NCBI GenBank assembly: GCA_937900215.1 | Contig: CALCFH010000057.1 | Span: 1-8,056 of the forward strand | Direction: 5' to 3' | DNA: 8,056 bases | From: an uncultured Cryomorphaceae bacterium | Lineage (GTDB): Bacteria > Bacteroidota > Bacteroidia > Flavobacteriales > Schleiferiaceae | Shown here: positions 1-6,819 of the stretch, piece by piece | How the letters are laid out: each line of letters starts with the position of its first letter | Position numbering within the stretch: the first letter of the stretch is position 1 | Made by a program: the position numbers and the translations under genes | The notes under the pieces: model-generated | Told to the model about the DNA's origin: nothing | The model's input: the letters and a program-made list of their open reading frames with translations, nothing else | The model's database searches: none

Positions 1-146
1 CAATCCTTTCTATTTCAGGTGCCATTATATTTAGGCTGGATGCATTTGCTTCCGATTGGAAATTGAAAGTCTTTTTGTTTTAGGCCTAATAATGATTCTA
101 GCACAGCAGTTAAGGATGGTATTAGAAAGGATCCCCATTCAAAAAA
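1..146. other. Left-edge stretch with no supportable gene
   Basis: No gene can be called here. One plus-strand frame is open from the left edge to a TAG at 78-80, and another to a TGA at 64-66, so the last residues of a gene beginning outside the window are possible but too short to recognise. On the minus strand an ATG at 25-23 reads only eight residues before the edge. The plus-strand open frame from 56 into the repeat array is half repeat sequence and is not treated as a gene. Confidence 0.4.
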
Positions 147-656
147 CGATCAGAACCCAAGCCCTGAAAGGGCGTAATATAGTAGGGAAGGGTGTAGCCC
201 ATCGTCTGGAAGAAGAATTGTATGTTTTAAAGAAAAACAGAAACCAATCATAGTCATCCCATTCATCCCATAAATCACAGTTCAGACAATGAGGATGCAA
301 TCAGAAACCAAGCCCTGAAAGGGCGCAATATACTAGCGATGGGTGTAGCCCATCGTCAGAAAGAAGAATTTTATTTTTAAAGAAAAATCGAACCGAATCA
401 TGGCCCTCATATTCATCAAATAAATCACAGTTCAGACAAAGAGGATGCAACGAGAAACCAAGCCCTGAAAGGGCGCAATATACTAGCGATGGGTGTAGCC
501 CATCGTTTGGAGATGAACTTTAATGTTTAAAGAAAAACAGAAACCAATCCTAACCATCCCATTCATCCCACAAATCACAGTTCAGACAAGGAGGATGCAA
601 TCAGAACCCAAGCCCTGAAAGGGCGCCAAGCGCTAGCATGGGTATAGCCCCTCGCT
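147..656 (+). repeat. Tandem array of a ~150-bp unit with paired hairpins (REP-like)
   Basis: Four copies of a two-hairpin head lie in one orientation. The first hairpin, GCCCTGAAAGGGC (5-bp stem, GAA loop), is identical in all four and starts at 161, 312, 462 and 612, giving a period of 151, 150 and 150 bp. The second, CGATGGGTGTAGCCCATCG (7-bp stem, TGTAG loop), is perfect at 337-355 and 487-505. It has one mismatch at 187-203 and is degenerate near 637-655. The heads are joined by a conserved linker of about 90 bp containing GTTTAAAGAAAAACAGAAAC, a CATCCCATTCATCCCA stretch, AATCACAGTTCAGACAA and GAGGATGCAA. The array begins just before the first head and stops just after the fourth, so it is three full periods plus a final head. 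The same unit recurs near 5270-5461. The frame through the heads is open in several copies, which gives spurious small ORFs. Two neighbouring short palindromes resemble repetitive extragenic palindromes mobilised by RAYT-type Y1 transposases. That link is inference, since no such gene is in the window. Confidence 0.9.
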
Positions 657-700
657 GAGAAAAGGTCTTAGCGAAGTTGGAATGAAAGCAGAGACAGGAT

Positions 701-735
701 AAAAAAAAGGCCGCGGTGTTTCCACCGCGGCCTTT
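701..735 (-). terminator. Intrinsic terminator of the large exoprotein gene
   Basis: Read on the minus strand, a GC-rich hairpin with a core of ten base pairs (709-718 with 723-732) is extended by three A-T pairs. It has a 4-nt loop and runs directly into eight consecutive T residues (complement of the A run at 701-708). It starts about 25 bp after the TAA stop of the minus-strand gene at 760. This is a textbook Rho-independent terminator. Read on the plus strand the hairpin is followed only by a short T run within the stem, so it is best assigned to the minus-strand gene. It also lies between that gene and the repeat array. Confidence 0.93.
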
Positions 736-759
736 CCAAAGAGGCCTTGAAATAATTCC

Positions 760-3700
760 TTATTTCTTCACAATTCTATGCGATTCTATGCCATGAGCGG
801 TTTGTACCTGAAGTACATACACACCCGCAGCAAATCCATCCAACTGAATAGCTAATTCGTTATTGGCTTCGATGTTTCCTTCAAAAAGGGTTTTGCCTTG
901 AACATCAACCAAAGTCAAACGACCTTCAGCTGGGCTAGAAACATACACCACTTCATTGGCAGGATTAGGATACAGACTTAGATTTTGTGCAGAAGCATTT
1001 AATCCATCTGTGTTGTTCTCACCCTTCGCACCTATACCATTGTAGAATTTGCGCTCGATACAAGTGTATGCGCTGTTGTAAACGTTTCCATTATCGTTTA
1101 CACGGGCAAACACTACAAACTCATAGTTTCCAGAAGCCAAACCACTACCCGTGAAATCTACCATTGCAGTAGTGCTTTGATCGAGTAGGGTGGTATTAAA
1201 TCCATTGGTTCCAACTCTGCGATAGCCCATGCGGTAGCCAATTAGACTTACACCGGGAGCTAAGCTAGAAGCATCCCAAGTACCCGTAAACTGAGTGGCA
1301 CTGTTCTTCACCAATTGGAAGTTGTTTGGAGTGAAAGCGGTTCTGTCTAAGATAGAAACAACCACCGTATCGGTTTCAGTACATCCGGCTTCGTCTGTAG
1401 CCGTTACCCAATACTTCTGACCTTGCTGACCATAGATGAACTGGGTAGTAGCACCTGTGTTCCAAACAAAAGACTTGGATTTAAATCCACCAAAAACATT
1501 CACCTTTAACTGCGCTGAATCGCCAGGACAAAAAGGAGCAAGACGCTCTACGGCGTTAACCGTCATGTTTTTACAATTGCTCACCAATTCAATAGAACAA
1601 CCATAGCTCCAAGCACCATTCATAAAGGCACCCAAGCGCACTTCGTGCAATTGGCCTGGTAGAGTGAAAGAGAAAGTCTGAGACGTCTGAGCAGTGTTTG
1701 TCCAAGAACGAGTTGTATTCCAAGCAGTATCGCTTTCTGCCTTAATCTGCAGAGCATAACGCGTAGCAGACGGAAGGCTGAAGAAGGCATTGTAACGACG
1801 GGCATCAATTGCCAATACACTATCAATGGCTAGGCTAGAGCAATCTCTGTATGAAATTCTTCCTTCGCCATTTTCTGGATAAGAGATGGAATCAATCAGC
1901 CCATTCAAACCATCTGCAGCCGTGATGTAGTTGAAAAGAGCCTGCTGATAGGTAGCACCCACGGTAGTCATGGGTAAATCGGAAAGAGGATATTGGTCGC
2001 CCCCTTTTGCAGAGAAGTCGGCAATTGCGAAATTTACAGTAGGAGCTCCCGCCATAACTTCACCATTGCGAACGATATAGGTACCATCATCAAGACGTAT
2101 TTCCCAGATACGTTGTCCGGCAGTAATTAAGGCATTGGTAACCACATCGTACTCCAAAGAAGTCCCGAGCGTATCCCAAACAAAAGAGAAACCAGAAATT
2201 TGTGCGAAACGGCCATTACCCGAGTTTGAACCTCCTTTAGAAGCAGAAACCGAATTCTCAACAAATTCTTTAAAACGAGCAGGAGTGATGCCTTCAACGA
2301 TAGAAACGAAGTTAGAGAAAGGCAAGATCTGATAGGTGTTCAATTCGCTGATAGGGCCAGCGGCAATAATGTTATTGTTTCGGATACCACCTCCATTCTG
2401 AATGCCGATGGTAGCTTGAGGAGCACCGAAAGCAGCCGCGTTCTTGTTGGCTTGCCAAAGCATAGCGTCGGCAACAAGGTTACCCAAGTTAGATTCAATG
2501 CCGCGAACGGTATTTCTTCTTCCATCTAAGGCCACTTGAGAGCTACCAATGAGGTTGGCTCCAAGGTCTGCAACATAGGCAGAAACAGAATCGATAACAT
2601 TGGCTTGTAAATAAGGATCTGCAGCAACACCCCCTGGGATAGAAAGATCGGCTACACGCTTGATAGCAGAAGTAGAGTCCACTGCGGTAACAACACCATT
2701 GGCATCGAAAGAAAGAGAAAGTGAACCCACATATTTGTATTCACCAGGAGTAGTAACGATGTAAACCGGATTTCCATCTGCATCGTTTTTCACCAAAGGA
2801 TAAGGACCCGCAACAGGACCATCGCCAGGAACCAATAGAGTAGAGCTGTTTCCAAGAAGTTCATCTCCACCACCAGCGATAACTACGTCTACGTTTCTAA
2901 GCATAGGAACAAGGGCTGTATCCTCACCAATTCCTTGAAGGTGAGCAATGAGAATGATTTTGTTGATGCCCATGGCCACCATGCTATCTACTTCTGCTTG
3001 AACGGCAGCCACTAAATTGGGATTTAAGATGGTGTTACCTGGACTAGAGATATTTGGAAGAGAAGGAGTGGTTGCACCTACAATCCCTATGCTTTCAGTA
3101 CCGCGAACGACAACAGTGCTTTTGGCCAATCTGCCGGCCATTGCTTGGGCATTCAATGCTGGTTCTGCAGAGAAATCTAAGTTGGCAGACAAATAGGTAG
3201 TTGGGTTGATGCCGTTTACATCGGTGATCATACGATCTAAAACAGTAGGACCAAAATCGAAATCGTGGTTGCCCAAGCAAATGGCATCGTAGTTTAGGTG
3301 AGCTAAAACCATGGCATCATACATAGGACCGTTGTTTCTGTTCAATCCGGCTGCGAATTCTGGACCCGCAAGGAAGTTGTCTCCGGAAGAAAGCAGAATG
3401 TGTTCACGACCCATTTGAGTAGCTTGGTTGCGCAGCGTATCTAACAAAGTAGAAAAACGAGCAGCACCTCCATAATTGGTATTGCTTCCACCCGCGGAAG
3501 TAAGCTTAGACTCGCCATCGTTATTGTGGAAGATGGTTAGATTAAAATCAGAAGCCAAGGTGTTTACTTGATATACACTTACCGTTCCGCTAATTTCAGC
3601 AGCCATAAGAATTAGGTTCTGTCCATTTGGACTCATAGCAGCAGGAATGAACTTAAGATCTTCTGGACCAAGATCGCCAACCCCTGGGGCGTTCTCAGCC

Positions 3701-5106
3701 ATATTCCAGTTGCGGTTGTTGAAGTAGAATTCAAAAGTTACATTGGCCGTATCGGTAATATTGAAGCACATAATACCCCCTTGGCGCTCCATTCCAACAA
3801 ATGCATACACATTGCCGTTTATCTCACCAACGGTGATAGACTCTGGCTCTGGACCTTTATCGTCTGAACGGTTTTTGAAGCTAGTGTTGTCGTTGTGCGT
3901 AGAGTTGAAATGAGCAGGTTGAGCTTGTGCAATTTGCATTTCAATCTCATCTCCGCTATCGAAAACGATTCTACCCGTAGCTGGATCAACAATAGAGAAA
4001 GAGCGAGCACCATAGGCGTAAAGCGCCTCGTAGTTTCCATCATTGTTTGCGTCGCCAAGTGTATTGGTAACATTCAATCTACCAAGAACGTCGTTGGTCT
4101 TTAGGTTTGCGGCGTTGGGGAAGGCCACCGCGTCTAGGCTAAGATCGCGCACTCTGTCTTCTTCGCTAAAACCAGCATAATCGCGAGCATCTCCTTCGTT
4201 GGCGGTTACGATATAGTTTTTGCTACCGTATTGAACTGAATGAATAGCATCGGGCTGATACATTCCGAACAAGTTAGAATAAGAGCTGAAATTAATGGCT
4301 GGATTGGTATTGGAAGCATCCAACTGGAAAAGGCTCCAATCTTTAAACCCTAGACCCTTTAAAGAAGTAACAGTAGAAGTGCTTAGGTCGATGGTAGCAA
4401 CGGCATTGTTTTCTTGAAGAATAACAAAAACCTTGTCGCTTGCAGAGTTAAAAGCAACGTATTCAGGCTCTACGTCTTGAGCAAGCGTAGCGTTGGGACC
4501 AAAAACGCGAAGACCAGGAATGCTTTGTCCGTTAAAGCCAGAGAAATCAAGGGTGGTTACGTTGGCATTCGAAAGGCTGGCTGCACCTGGAGTCATATCA
4601 ATAATAGATACAGTTCCAAGCGGATCGATGGTATAGGCATCATTGGGCTCACCTTCGTTGGCTGTAACTAAATAGTTTCCGTTAGGACTAAAAGCCAACA
4701 TATCGGGCAGCGCGCCAACGGTAACTTGATTGATGTAATTTCCTTGAGTATCGAAGAAAATAACCGAACCGTTGTCTGTTTTCACATTGGCTTGCACCGC
4801 AGCGGCAACTATACCATTGTAAACGGCAACTGAATTGACAATCCCACCATAGCTATTTAAATTAATACTACTAATAAGAGTAGGTGCGTTAACATTGGCC
4901 AGATTAAGGATGTCGATTTGGTTGAGTGCTCCATTGGTAGAGAAAGCACGTTGAGACATAGGATCAAAGGCTACAATCTCGGAACCTCCGGTAGCAAAAA
5001 TCCCCGACTCATAGGTAGAAAGGTGTTGAATACCTAGAGTTTGCGCTTCCATCAAACCTACGGAAAGAAGGCAAGGAATAACAAGCGCGATAGCTTTTTT
5101 AATCAT
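760..5106 (-). CDS. Secreted choice-of-anchor I / 5'-nucleotidase-like phosphoesterase with T9SS sorting tail
   Basis: 1448 residues. Residues 1-21 are a signal peptide (KK, a hydrophobic core, probable cut after MEA before QTLG). Residues ~25-515 resemble the choice-of-anchor I region, a propeller-like fold with repeated TANEGEPNDAY / TANEGDARDY motifs (148-158, 301-310). Residues ~520-760 are a metallophosphoesterase: HNNDGES (527-533), SSGDNF (573-578), GNHDFDFG (612-619), IAHLQG (720-725) and AGGGDE (744-749). Residues ~850-1045 are the 5'-nucleotidase C-terminal domain, with NLGNLVADA (873-881) and NGGGIR (904-909). Then come an Fn3-like module (~1088-1177), an Ig-like module (~1180-1252), an Fn3-like module (~1255-1355) and a type A T9SS sorting domain (~1374-1448, SLYPNPA to HRIVKK). 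The likely role is hydrolysis of nucleotides or other phosphate esters at the cell surface or outside the cell; the substrate is inferred only from the family. Two usual metal-binding histidines appear to be replaced (HNNDGES and GGGDE rather than DxH and GHxH). The ATG at 5106 begins the signal peptide and is the natural start. Single gene, with its own terminator downstream. Confidence 0.93.
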   Translation of the reverse strand: MIKKAIALVIPCLLSVGLMEAQTLGIQHLSTYESGIFATGGSEIVAFDPMSQRAFSTNGALNQIDILNLANVNAPTLISSINLNSYGGIVNSVAVYNGIVAAAVQANVKTDNGSVIFFDTQGNYINQVTVGALPDMLAFSPNGNYLVTANEGEPNDAYTIDPLGTVSIIDMTPGAASLSNANVTTLDFSGFNGQSIPGLRVFGPNATLAQDVEPEYVAFNSASDKVFVILQENNAVATIDLSTSTVTSLKGLGFKDWSLFQLDASNTNPAINFSSYSNLFGMYQPDAIHSVQYGSKNYIVTANEGDARDYAGFSEEDRVRDLSLDAVAFPNAANLKTNDVLGRLNVTNTLGDANNDGNYEALYAYGARSFSIVDPATGRIVFDSGDEIEMQIAQAQPAHFNSTHNDNTSFKNRSDDKGPEPESITVGEINGNVYAFVGMERQGGIMCFNITDTANVTFEFYFNNRNWNMAENAPGVGDLGPEDLKFIPAAMSPNGQNLILMAAEISGTVSVYQVNTLASDFNLTIFHNNDGESKLTSAGGSNTNYGGAARFSTLLDTLRNQATQMGREHILLSSGDNFLAGPEFAAGLNRNNGPMYDAMVLAHLNYDAICLGNHDFDFGPTVLDRMITDVNGINPTTYLSANLDFSAEPALNAQAMAGRLAKSTVVVRGTESIGIVGATTPSLPNISSPGNTILNPNLVAAVQAEVDSMVAMGINKIILIAHLQGIGEDTALVPMLRNVDVVIAGGGDELLGNSSTLLVPGDGPVAGPYPLVKNDADGNPVYIVTTPGEYKYVGSLSLSFDANGVVTAVDSTSAIKRVADLSIPGGVAADPYLQANVIDSVSAYVADLGANLIGSSQVALDGRRNTVRGIESNLGNLVADAMLWQANKNAAAFGAPQATIGIQNGGGIRNNNIIAAGPISELNTYQILPFSNFVSIVEGITPARFKEFVENSVSASKGGSNSGNGRFAQISGFSFVWDTLGTSLEYDVVTNALITAGQRIWEIRLDDGTYIVRNGEVMAGAPTVNFAIADFSAKGGDQYPLSDLPMTTVGATYQQALFNYITAADGLNGLIDSISYPENGEGRISYRDCSSLAIDSVLAIDARRYNAFFSLPSATRYALQIKAESDTAWNTTRSWTNTAQTSQTFSFTLPGQLHEVRLGAFMNGAWSYGCSIELVSNCKNMTVNAVERLAPFCPGDSAQLKVNVFGGFKSKSFVWNTGATTQFIYGQQGQKYWVTATDEAGCTETDTVVVSILDRTAFTPNNFQLVKNSATQFTGTWDASSLAPGVSLIGYRMGYRRVGTNGFNTTLLDQSTTAMVDFTGSGLASGNYEFVVFARVNDNGNVYNSAYTCIERKFYNGIGAKGENNTDGLNASAQNLSLYPNPANEVVYVSSPAEGRLTLVDVQGKTLFEGNIEANNELAIQLDGFAAGVYVLQVQTAHGIESHRIVKK

Positions 5107-5158
5107 GTGTAATTGAGTTTAGATTAAGTCATGAAATTAGAATCGCACCCATGGAGGG

Positions 5159-5187
5159 ATGTTAAGCGGGGTATATCAATAAGTCAA
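5159..5187 (-). promoter_or_regulatory. Weak candidate promoter for the exoprotein gene
   Basis: On the minus strand TTGACT (5187-5182) and TAACAT (5164-5159) are separated by 17 bp, which would place transcription start about 45 nt before the ATG at 5106. This follows the general sigma-70 pattern rather than the Bacteroidota TTTG / TAnnTTTG pattern, for which I saw no good match here. The -10 box agrees at only four of six positions, so this is tentative. Confidence 0.2.
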
Positions 5188-5235
5188 GGCTGTGTCAAAT
5201 CAGTATTAATAAATGGTTTGGAAGGGAAAAAGACA

Positions 5236-5461
5236 ACAAAAGGGCACAATACCCCGGCGCGTTTTGCAGAACTGAATCATAGCCATCATACGCATCAAAT
5301 AAATCACGGTTCAGACAATGAGGATGCGATCAGCAAGCAAGCCCTGAAAGGGCGCCATATAAAAGCGATGGGTGTAGCCCATCGTTTGGAAGGTTTATGT
5401 TGCGGTTTAAAGAAAAACAGAAACCAATCCTAGCCATCCCATTCATCCCACGAATCACAGT
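5236..5461 (+). repeat. Outlying copy of the 150-bp repeat plus a decayed copy
   Basis: One complete unit matches the array at the left of the window and has the same orientation. It contains GCCCTGAAAGGGC at 5341-5353 and the perfect hairpin CGATGGGTGTAGCCCATCG at 5366-5384. The linker lies on both sides (from about 5274, and again from 5405 to 5461), so the copy is about 1.25 units long with the CATC..CATC..AATCAC segment at each end. The right flank is nearly identical to the linker after the third array copy for about 55 bp. Just upstream, 5236-5259 (AAAAGGGCACAATA...GGCG) looks like an internally deleted remnant of another head, directly joined to linker sequence. The whole element sits in the gap between the divergent exoprotein and Lacal_2735 genes. 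The open frame running through it is not considered a gene. Confidence 0.85.
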
Positions 5462-5565
5462 TTGGAAATTTTTTCTTGTACAGCCTATTTGCTCCATTGT
5501 TGCTGAAAGGCTTGGGATGTAGCCTTCTTTTTGAGAAAAAGTCAACAAATTAAAACGAACAATTG

Positions 5566-5593
5566 TCTATGTTTTTCCTTATTAAGACATAGA
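5566..5593. promoter_or_regulatory. Inverted repeat just upstream of the Lacal_2735 gene
   Basis: TCTATG (5566-5571) and CATAGA (5588-5593) form 6-bp inverted arms around a 16-nt spacer. They end 10 bp before the ATG at 5604. TATGTTTT inside the left part resembles the Bacteroidota -7 box (TAnnTTTG) at seven of eight positions, but no TTTG lies at the expected distance upstream. This may be a promoter or operator region, or chance in AT-rich DNA. Confidence 0.2.
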
Positions 5594-5603
5594 AAAAAAC
5601 AGC

Positions 5604-5783
5604 ATGTTTGGATTATTCAAGAAGAAATCAGAACTCGATACGCTCAATGACAAATACGGAAAATTGCTAAAAGAAGCGAGAGAATTATCAACTACCAATC
5701 GAAAATTAAGTGACTCCAAAACAGCCGAGGCCGATGCGGTCTTAAAGGAAATTGAACTTCTTGAAAAAGTGAATAAGAAGTAA
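5604..5783 (+). CDS. Lacal_2735 family small protein
   Basis: 59 residues from ATG at 5604 to TAA at 5781. It begins MFGLFKKKSE and continues through KYGKLLKEARELSTTNRKLS (18-37) and SKTAEADAVLKEIE (38-51), ending in LLEKVNKK. From memory this matches the Lacal_2735 family of Flavobacteriia proteins of about 55-60 residues, whose function is unknown. It is highly charged, lysine-rich and without a membrane segment, and most of its length is likely helical, possibly a short coiled coil. The TAEAD segment resembles the conserved core of the family. An A-rich stretch (AGAAAAAAACAGC) precedes the ATG, typical of Bacteroidota starts that lack a strong Shine-Dalgarno sequence. It is divergent from the exoprotein gene and converges on the regulator operon, so it is probably transcribed alone. 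It is short enough to be missed by a 60-codon cutoff. The reverse-strand frame across it is a shadow. Confidence 0.85.
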   Translation: MFGLFKKKSELDTLNDKYGKLLKEARELSTTNRKLSDSKTAEADAVLKEIELLEKVNKK

Positions 5784-5815
5784 CAGCATGCGCCTTGAGC
5801 ATTGTTATGATAACA
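5781..5815 (+). other. Overlapping alternative hairpins after the Lacal_2735 stop
   Basis: TAACA-GC-ATGC (5781-5791) can pair with GCAT-TGTTA (5799-5807), leaving a two-base bulge. The same TGTTA also begins the palindrome TGTTATGATAACA (5803-5815). The two structures compete for one segment. A T-rich run follows further on, near 5833-5838. The arrangement is too weak and too far from the T run to call a terminator. It may shape the 3' end of the small gene's transcript, or be chance. Confidence 0.25.
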
Positions 5816-5968
5816 TAATCAGTAAGATGTAACTTTTTTACCGAAAGTTGATTTAGAGTACTTGTTCTTCCTAATATGTAAATCCGTCCTAAATTATTTC
5901 GATTGACCCTTACATTGAATAGAAGAAAGGGCCGGCAGAATGGGGTGGTAAGCTTGCAAAGTGCTGTG

Positions 5969-6181
5969 CTAGATTTCATTGGCTACATATTCCAGAATAT
6001 CTCCTGGTTGGCAGTCTAAAACTTCACAAATAGAGTTTAGAGTAGAGAAGCGTATTGCTTTTACCTTGCTTTGTTTCAAAATAGATAGGTTAACGGTAGA
6101 TACACCCACAGCCTCGGAGAGATCCTTTAATTTCATCTTCCGCTTGGCCAACATAATGTCTAAGTTTACTATAATTGCCAT
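5969..6181 (-). CDS. YozG-like Cro/C1-type HTH transcriptional regulator
   Basis: 70 residues, almost entirely one helix-turn-helix DNA-binding domain of the XRE/HTH_26 type. MAIIVNLDIMLAKRKMKLKD (1-20) supplies the first helix, LSEAVGVSTVNLSILKQSK (21-39) holds the turn and recognition helix, and RFSTLNSICEVLDCQPGDIL (44-63) is the strongly conserved C-terminal part that defines the YozG-like group. Length and signature are as expected, so it looks complete. Its ATG lies 10 bp after the stop of the membrane-protein gene upstream on the same strand, which indicates one operon and probably coupled translation; no Shine-Dalgarno sequence is evident. In this family the regulator usually accompanies a small membrane protein, often of the DUF2975 family, and many such regulators control their own operon. 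Both points are known for the group and only inferred here. A perfect ACGTA inverted repeat upstream of the operon is the best candidate target. Confidence 0.92.
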   Translation of the reverse strand: MAIIVNLDIMLAKRKMKLKDLSEAVGVSTVNLSILKQSKVKAIRFSTLNSICEVLDCQPGDILEYVANEI

Positions 6182-6191
6182 TATGATAGGG

Positions 6192-6725
6192 TTAGACGGT
6201 TAAAGATTCTTCTATTTCTTCTATTAGGGTTTGAAAATTACGCTGGTTCTTCCCCCAAGAGTAAATTTGAAATAAGCTTGCGGAGCAGAACTTTAAAATG
6301 CTTCCTTCCTTTTGATCCTCAAAATGGATATACAGATTTTCGCCCCAAGAGAGCCATGAAATTTTTGCAGTGGCGAAAAGGCTTAAGTTCTCCCTGTTTT
6401 CATTGACCAAGGTGAATTGCGATTCGGAAAGAACTTCTATTACCTTATCGAACATCAATTCATTCGAGATCGAAAATGAAATTTCAGAGCGAACTTTGGA
6501 GGTGAAAATATTATACGGACTGGTAAAGTATGCTTTGAAGTGGACCGATTTTCTAACGAGTAGGTTAAAAATGAAAAGTGCAAGCAGACTGATAGGCAAT
6601 AGCATAAGTGGATTCCTCTCGTTTAGATATTGGCGACTAATAACAAGAAATAGAAAAAGAACAGCAAGTACTGCAAACCAAATTATGAAGTCGGTTCTTT
6701 TTGGTTTATGTGTAATGTATTTCAT
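6192..6725 (-). CDS. Two-helix membrane protein of unknown function, operon partner of the HTH regulator
   Basis: 177 residues; I do not recognise a named family. Residues ~12-30 (DFIIWFAVLAVLFLFLVIS) and ~40-57 (LMLLPISLLALFIFNLLV) are two membrane helices joined by a short loop. Lysine/arginine-rich segments before the first (KPKR) and after the second (RKSVHFK) predict both ends inside the cell. The ~120-residue cytoplasmic part contains FDKVIEVLSESQFTLVNENR, ISWLSWGENLYIHFED, then SASLFQIYSWGKNQRNFQTL and an acidic helix EEIEESL. The alternating hydrophobic pattern suggests a small alpha/beta domain, and the SWGE / SWGKN pair is the most distinctive feature. The start at 6725 gives a positively charged leader; no strong Shine-Dalgarno is seen. 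It is the first gene of an operon with the HTH regulator. It is not a DUF2975 protein, the usual partner, because that family has four helices. A plausible role is sensing or anchoring for the regulator, but this is inference. Confidence 0.85.
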   Translation of the reverse strand: MKYITHKPKRTDFIIWFAVLAVLFLFLVISRQYLNERNPLMLLPISLLALFIFNLLVRKSVHFKAYFTSPYNIFTSKVRSEISFSISNELMFDKVIEVLSESQFTLVNENRENLSLFATAKISWLSWGENLYIHFEDQKEGSILKFCSASLFQIYSWGKNQRNFQTLIEEIEESLTV

Positions 6726-6762
6726 TTGGCGGGCTTTTATTTGACTGTAAATATATCTTAAA

Positions 6763-6770
6763 CTAAAGTA
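6763..6770 (-). promoter_or_regulatory. Possible -7 promoter box of the membrane protein-HTH operon
   Basis: Read on the minus strand the sequence is TACTTTAG, matching the Bacteroidota -7 consensus TAnnTTTG at seven of eight positions, about 38 bp before the ATG at 6725. A T-rich GTTTAT lies about 20 bp further upstream, where a TTTG-like -33 box is expected, but it is a poor match. The surrounding DNA is very AT-rich, so chance matches are likely. Confidence 0.28.
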
Positions 6771-6819
6771 AAAACGTAAAAAAATTAATTATAAACATTA
6801 ATTAAATAAAGTAATTCAT

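Noticed and set aside
1..25. Minus-strand ATG at 25 reading off the left edge
   Set aside because: Only eight residues are visible, with no clear ribosome binding site.
56..253. 65-codon plus-strand open frame
   Set aside because: Its second half is the repeat head, and the same ending peptide (KKNRNQS) appears in the frame at 5131-5433. It is a by-product of the repeat.
147..656. CRISPR array
   Set aside because: The period is about 150 bp and the linkers are conserved rather than unique, so there are no spacers.
5131..5433. 100-codon plus-strand open frame
   Set aside because: It runs through the outlying repeat copy and its remnant and has no recognisable domain.
5330..5548. 72-codon minus-strand open frame across the repeat
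   Set aside because: Half of it is the complement of the repeat unit; no family is recognisable.
5692..5979. 95-codon minus-strand open frame
   Set aside because: It overlaps the Lacal_2735 gene on the opposite strand and the end of the regulator gene, and looks like a shadow.
6370..6744. 124-codon plus-strand open frame
   Set aside because: It is antisense to the membrane-protein gene, whose two membrane helices and operon context make that frame far more credible.
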